Program-made: the position numbers and the translations under genes | From: Candidatus Moranbacteria bacterium RIFCSPLOWO2_12_FULL_48_12 | GTDB taxonomy: Bacteria; Patescibacteriota; Minisyncoccia; Moranbacterales; UBA1568 | Length of the DNA: 14,270 nt | Assembly (NCBI GenBank): GCA_001784735.1 | Contig: MFSB01000037.1 | Coordinates: 29,868 to 44,137, forward strand | Reading direction: 5' to 3' | Notes under the pieces: generated by a model | Database searches by the model: none | The model's input: only the letters and a program-made list of their open reading frames with translations | What the model was told of the DNA's origin: nothing | Shown here: piece after piece, positions 12,101 to 14,270 of the stretch | Numbering within the stretch: the first letter of the stretch is position 1 | How the letters are laid out: the number at the start of each line of letters is the position of its first letter

Positions 12101-13116
12101 TTTTTATTTTTGTAGTAAAGATTTATGCTGTTCTTAAAACTAAAATCTACAAATAATTTCCCCTTTATTATACCATCTTTTGCCTGAAATAAAACATTCA
12201 GACCTTTTATCACATATTGCCCCACAGTCATATTTACTACAATGTTACTCAATACGGCCTTTTTCATCTCTATTCTCTGATCTCCTAAGTAAAAATAGCA
12301 ATACAGCTCTGACTCCAAAAACGGATACAGATTGATTTTATTATAAATATCTTCAAATTTTTCATTTTCCCAATCTATCTTAAGGTACTCCATATATTTT
12401 CCCGTCCCAGACTTTATACTCTCATCTTGAGGAGATGGTATCAATCCACCATCAAGGTATCGTTTCAAATCAGAAATAAGGGTTTTTTTAATAATACTTG
12501 TTATCTTTTTTTCCATCGAAAACCAATTTTCATCTTTCTCTAAAACAAAAACATGTTGTCGTATAATTTTTCCTGTATCCACATTCTTATCCAATAATAT
12601 ATATGTAACGGCCGATTCTCTGTCCTTATTTTTCAAAGACCATAGTGTCGGCAAAGCCCCTCGATACTGTGGGAGCTTTGAGGGATGGATATTCACAGTT
12701 CCAAAACGAGGAGCGAGAATCACTTTTTCCGGAAGAATACTCCATGCGTTAACAACAATAAGATCAATTTTGCTTAACTGTATATATTGAATGCTTCTTG
12801 GGTCATTTAAATCAAAAACTTTTATTTTTTTTCTAGAAATCACCTTCAAATACTGACTGTATTTCTTAAATACGGAGGATGAAAAGTAGCAAACAAACAT
12901 CCAGATAAATAGCAAAATCAATTCAAAGAATCTAAATGTATTCTGACATCTAAAAAAATATACCCCTTTAAAAACAAGATTGGCTGGATTAAAGGTTCTT
13001 ACCTGAAAACTCTCAATTTCACCAACACCAGCCACTTTGAAATCGTTTTCAGCACATAACAAATAAAGAGTTTCTCTGTCTAAACCGACATACAATATGT
13101 TTTTTTTATCTGCCAT
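12097..13116 (-). CDS. Formyltransferase-family protein (Fmt/ArnA-like), substrate unknown
   Basis: A 339-residue enzyme of the formyl-tetrahydrofolate-dependent formyltransferase family. The catalytic block TVNIHPSKLPQYRGALPTLW (140-159) has N142 and H144, and NVDTGKII supplies D180. The N-H-D spacing (2 and 36 residues) equals N106/H108/D144 of PurN. The C-terminal part from about 225 (LKIDWENEKFEDIYNKINLYPF) resembles the Fmt/ArnA C-terminal domain, so it is neither a plain PurN nor a standard methionyl-tRNA formyltransferase (which has a GAAPIQ-type motif). A hydrophobic stretch at about 61-82 (FRFFELILLFIWMFVCYFSS) could be a membrane anchor or hairpin inserted in the N-terminal domain. 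GC is very low (14 of 60 bases at 12121-12180). It follows the membrane protein by 19 nt and overlaps the kinase by 4. Candidates: sugar-amine formylation for surface glycans, or a purine step with the upstream PurD-like protein. Confidence 0.82.
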   Translation of the reverse strand: MADKKNILYVGLDRETLYLLCAENDFKVAGVGEIESFQVRTFNPANLVFKGVYFFRCQNTFRFFELILLFIWMFVCYFSSSVFKKYSQYLKVISRKKIKVFDLNDPRSIQYIQLSKIDLIVVNAWSILPEKVILAPRFGTVNIHPSKLPQYRGALPTLWSLKNKDRESAVTYILLDKNVDTGKIIRQHVFVLEKDENWFSMEKKITSIIKKTLISDLKRYLDGGLIPSPQDESIKSGTGKYMEYLKIDWENEKFEDIYNKINLYPFLESELYCYFYLGDQRIEMKKAVLSNIVVNMTVGQYVIKGLNVLFQAKDGIIKGKLFVDFSFKNSINLYYKNKK

Positions 13117-13135
13117 ACCTTACCACAATCTTCAT

Positions 13136-13828
13136 TTAGCCTATCAAGACATCATACCCTAAACGGTACAGAAACATCCAGAAAGCCGACTGGATGGCTG
13201 TCAGAAAGAGCATAACCATCACCATTCCAAACATACTGCCAATTTCTTTTTTGAAGAAAATCACTACCTGCTCAGGGCCAGACCATACCACTGCCTGGAG
13301 AATCACCCCTATTACGGAGATATACCCAACAATTCGCGATTTTGTACGAATTGCATCGACTGCCCTCCGTAAATCCTCACCAAGCGTCACATCATACCCA
13401 GTCTTCGCATAAATCATAAGAAATGCTCCGGCAATTGTAATACTGAAAAGCCACAACATAACGAAAGCATACCCAAGAGGAACATTAAGCACCTTTAATA
13501 CAACATTCGCAGCTGCCCAAAGTATCGCCAGCCAATAGTCAGCAATTCCATAAATGATTCGTCGAATAACCGTACTGGCAACTTTTTTGCCCTCTTCTTC
13601 AAGTCCGTCTTTTTCTTTTATTCCAAAGAAGGCACTTAACACATCTCGCACGTCAAGATAAAAGTTTTTTATCTTATCATTCCAATAAATTCCACAAATA
13701 ATTGCAGCAACAATTATTAAATAATATGCTGCCCATACTGTTTTTTCCATTCCAACATAAAAGAAAGTACTCATCAGTACAAAAAGAATACCATTTACTG
13801 TCAACGCTCGCCGTGCCCCTTTATACAT
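13136..13828 (-). CDS. Integral membrane protein of unknown function
   Basis: Not recognised. The 230 residues give about six membrane segments (about 8-27, 32-49, 95-114, 119-140, 167-182, 199-222), with a charged cytoplasmic or loop region at 50-92 (KEKDGLEEEGKKVAS). Two stretches look like an internal repeat: 119-149, ending IYAKTGYDVTLG, and 199-230, ending LYRLGYDVLIG; both are a membrane helix followed by Y-x-GYDV-x-x-G. The ATG at 13826-13828 overlaps the end of the PurD-like gene by 8 nt, so the two are coupled, and GGGG just before it may serve as a ribosome binding site. No signal peptide cleavage site or catalytic motif is visible. Confidence 0.8.
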   Translation of the reverse strand: MYKGARRALTVNGILFVLMSTFFYVGMEKTVWAAYYLIIVAAIICGIYWNDKIKNFYLDVRDVLSAFFGIKEKDGLEEEGKKVASTVIRRIIYGIADYWLAILWAAANVVLKVLNVPLGYAFVMLWLFSITIAGAFLMIYAKTGYDVTLGEDLRRAVDAIRTKSRIVGYISVIGVILQAVVWSGPEQVVIFFKKEIGSMFGMVMVMLFLTAIQSAFWMFLYRLGYDVLIG

Positions 13829-14270
13829 ATCCCCATTTCTTTAGTTTTGTTCGATCTTCCTCAATAAATTTCAAACCGATGTCAGTACGGTAAAACATTT
13901 TTGGAATAATGATTTTCTTTATGAGATCATACGCCTGCTTGCGAGCAGCTTCAACAGTCTTGCCGGTGCCGCTGACATGCAGAACATACCCACTGTTACC
14001 TGAAACATAATATGTCTTATCCCTATGTTGAGAAACTTCCTCAAAATGTATACGATTTTTCTCTTCATCCGTCAATACTCCATTAAAAAGAATATCGGTT
14101 CCCAAAGACTTACTTTTCCTATCAGACATCGCATATGGAAATGGTGGAACCGCTACCAATACGATAATACCGTATTGTCCCTTCTTGTATGTAAAATCAT
14201 ACTGTTCGCCATCGGCCACCGCCTTCAAGAACTCCCCCCACGTAGACTGTGACAACGCGCACTGGAGCTG
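13821..14270 (-). CDS. PurD-like protein, C-terminal part (cut by right window edge)
   Basis: The frame is open to the right edge, so the real start lies outside; the TTG at 14255 is internal. About 149 residues are visible. The end resembles the C-terminal domain of phosphoribosylamine-glycine ligase (PurD): TWGEFLKAVADGE matches the region after the ATP-grasp core, VAVPPFPY the usual PGYP segment, and GTGKTVEAARKQAYDLIKKI with KMFYRTDIGLKFI the family's conserved end, where AY and YR.DIG are typical. The GGRVL-like segment is weak (NSGYVLHVSG), so this is a divergent member. PurD joins glycine to phosphoribosylamine in purine synthesis; whether this one does so cannot be told without the catalytic domain. 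It begins the visible operon with the membrane protein, the formyltransferase and the histidine kinase. Confidence 0.75.
   Translation of the reverse strand, partial: QLQCALSQSTWGEFLKAVADGEQYDFTYKKGQYGIIVLVAVPPFPYAMSDRKSKSLGTDILFNGVLTDEEKNRIHFEEVSQHRDKTYYVSGNSGYVLHVSGTGKTVEAARKQAYDLIKKIIIPKMFYRTDIGLKFIEEDRTKLKKWGYV

Overview
The window looks like a chromosomal segment of a candidate-phyla-radiation (Patescibacteria, Parcubacteria-like) bacterium. This rests on compact minus-strand gene packing, short variants of universal enzymes (an aspartyl-tRNA synthetase that seems to lack the GAD domain), a complete mreBCD/PBP2 set in a small-genome context, and arrays of intergenic inverted repeats. TGA is used as a stop (the formyltransferase gene and the small gene before the nucleotidyltransferase), so the TGA-to-glycine code of Gracilibacteria/Absconditabacteria does not apply. 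The phylum is inferred from memory of such genomes and was not tested by a search. Every supported gene lies on the minus strand, so transcription runs from right to left.

Right part (10340-14270): an AT-rich block with the C-terminal end of a PurD-like protein (cut by the window edge), an unrecognised membrane protein, an Fmt/ArnA-like formyltransferase, and a multi-pass membrane sensor histidine kinase. The four genes overlap or nearly touch and look like one operon. GC content changes sharply inside the kinase gene. Middle (9343-10292): a two-gene module of an AbiEii-like nucleotidyltransferase and a small upstream partner, a likely toxin-antitoxin or defence-type pair. It has its own strong promoter with almost no leader and a hairpin terminator.

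Core (1567-9352): a promoter in front of a protein made of two receiver domains, followed by aspS, a HIT-family protein, mreB, mreC, mreD and mrdA (PBP2). MreB filaments, the MreC/MreD membrane proteins and the PBP2 transpeptidase together form the elongation machinery for a rod-shaped wall. Left part (1-1566): greA, with its own candidate promoter and a good terminator, then the N-terminal two thirds or so of lysS, cut by the left edge.

The most unusual content is non-coding. The mre/mrd cluster is punctuated by roughly 90-130 bp elements whose ends are inverted repeats of about 17-21 bp: one between mrdA and greA, three in a row between mreD and mreC, and one built from heptamer repeats between mreC and mreB. 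Arm-like remnants sit directly before the aspS and mreB start codons. No tRNA, rRNA, CRISPR array, insertion sequence or integrase gene was found.
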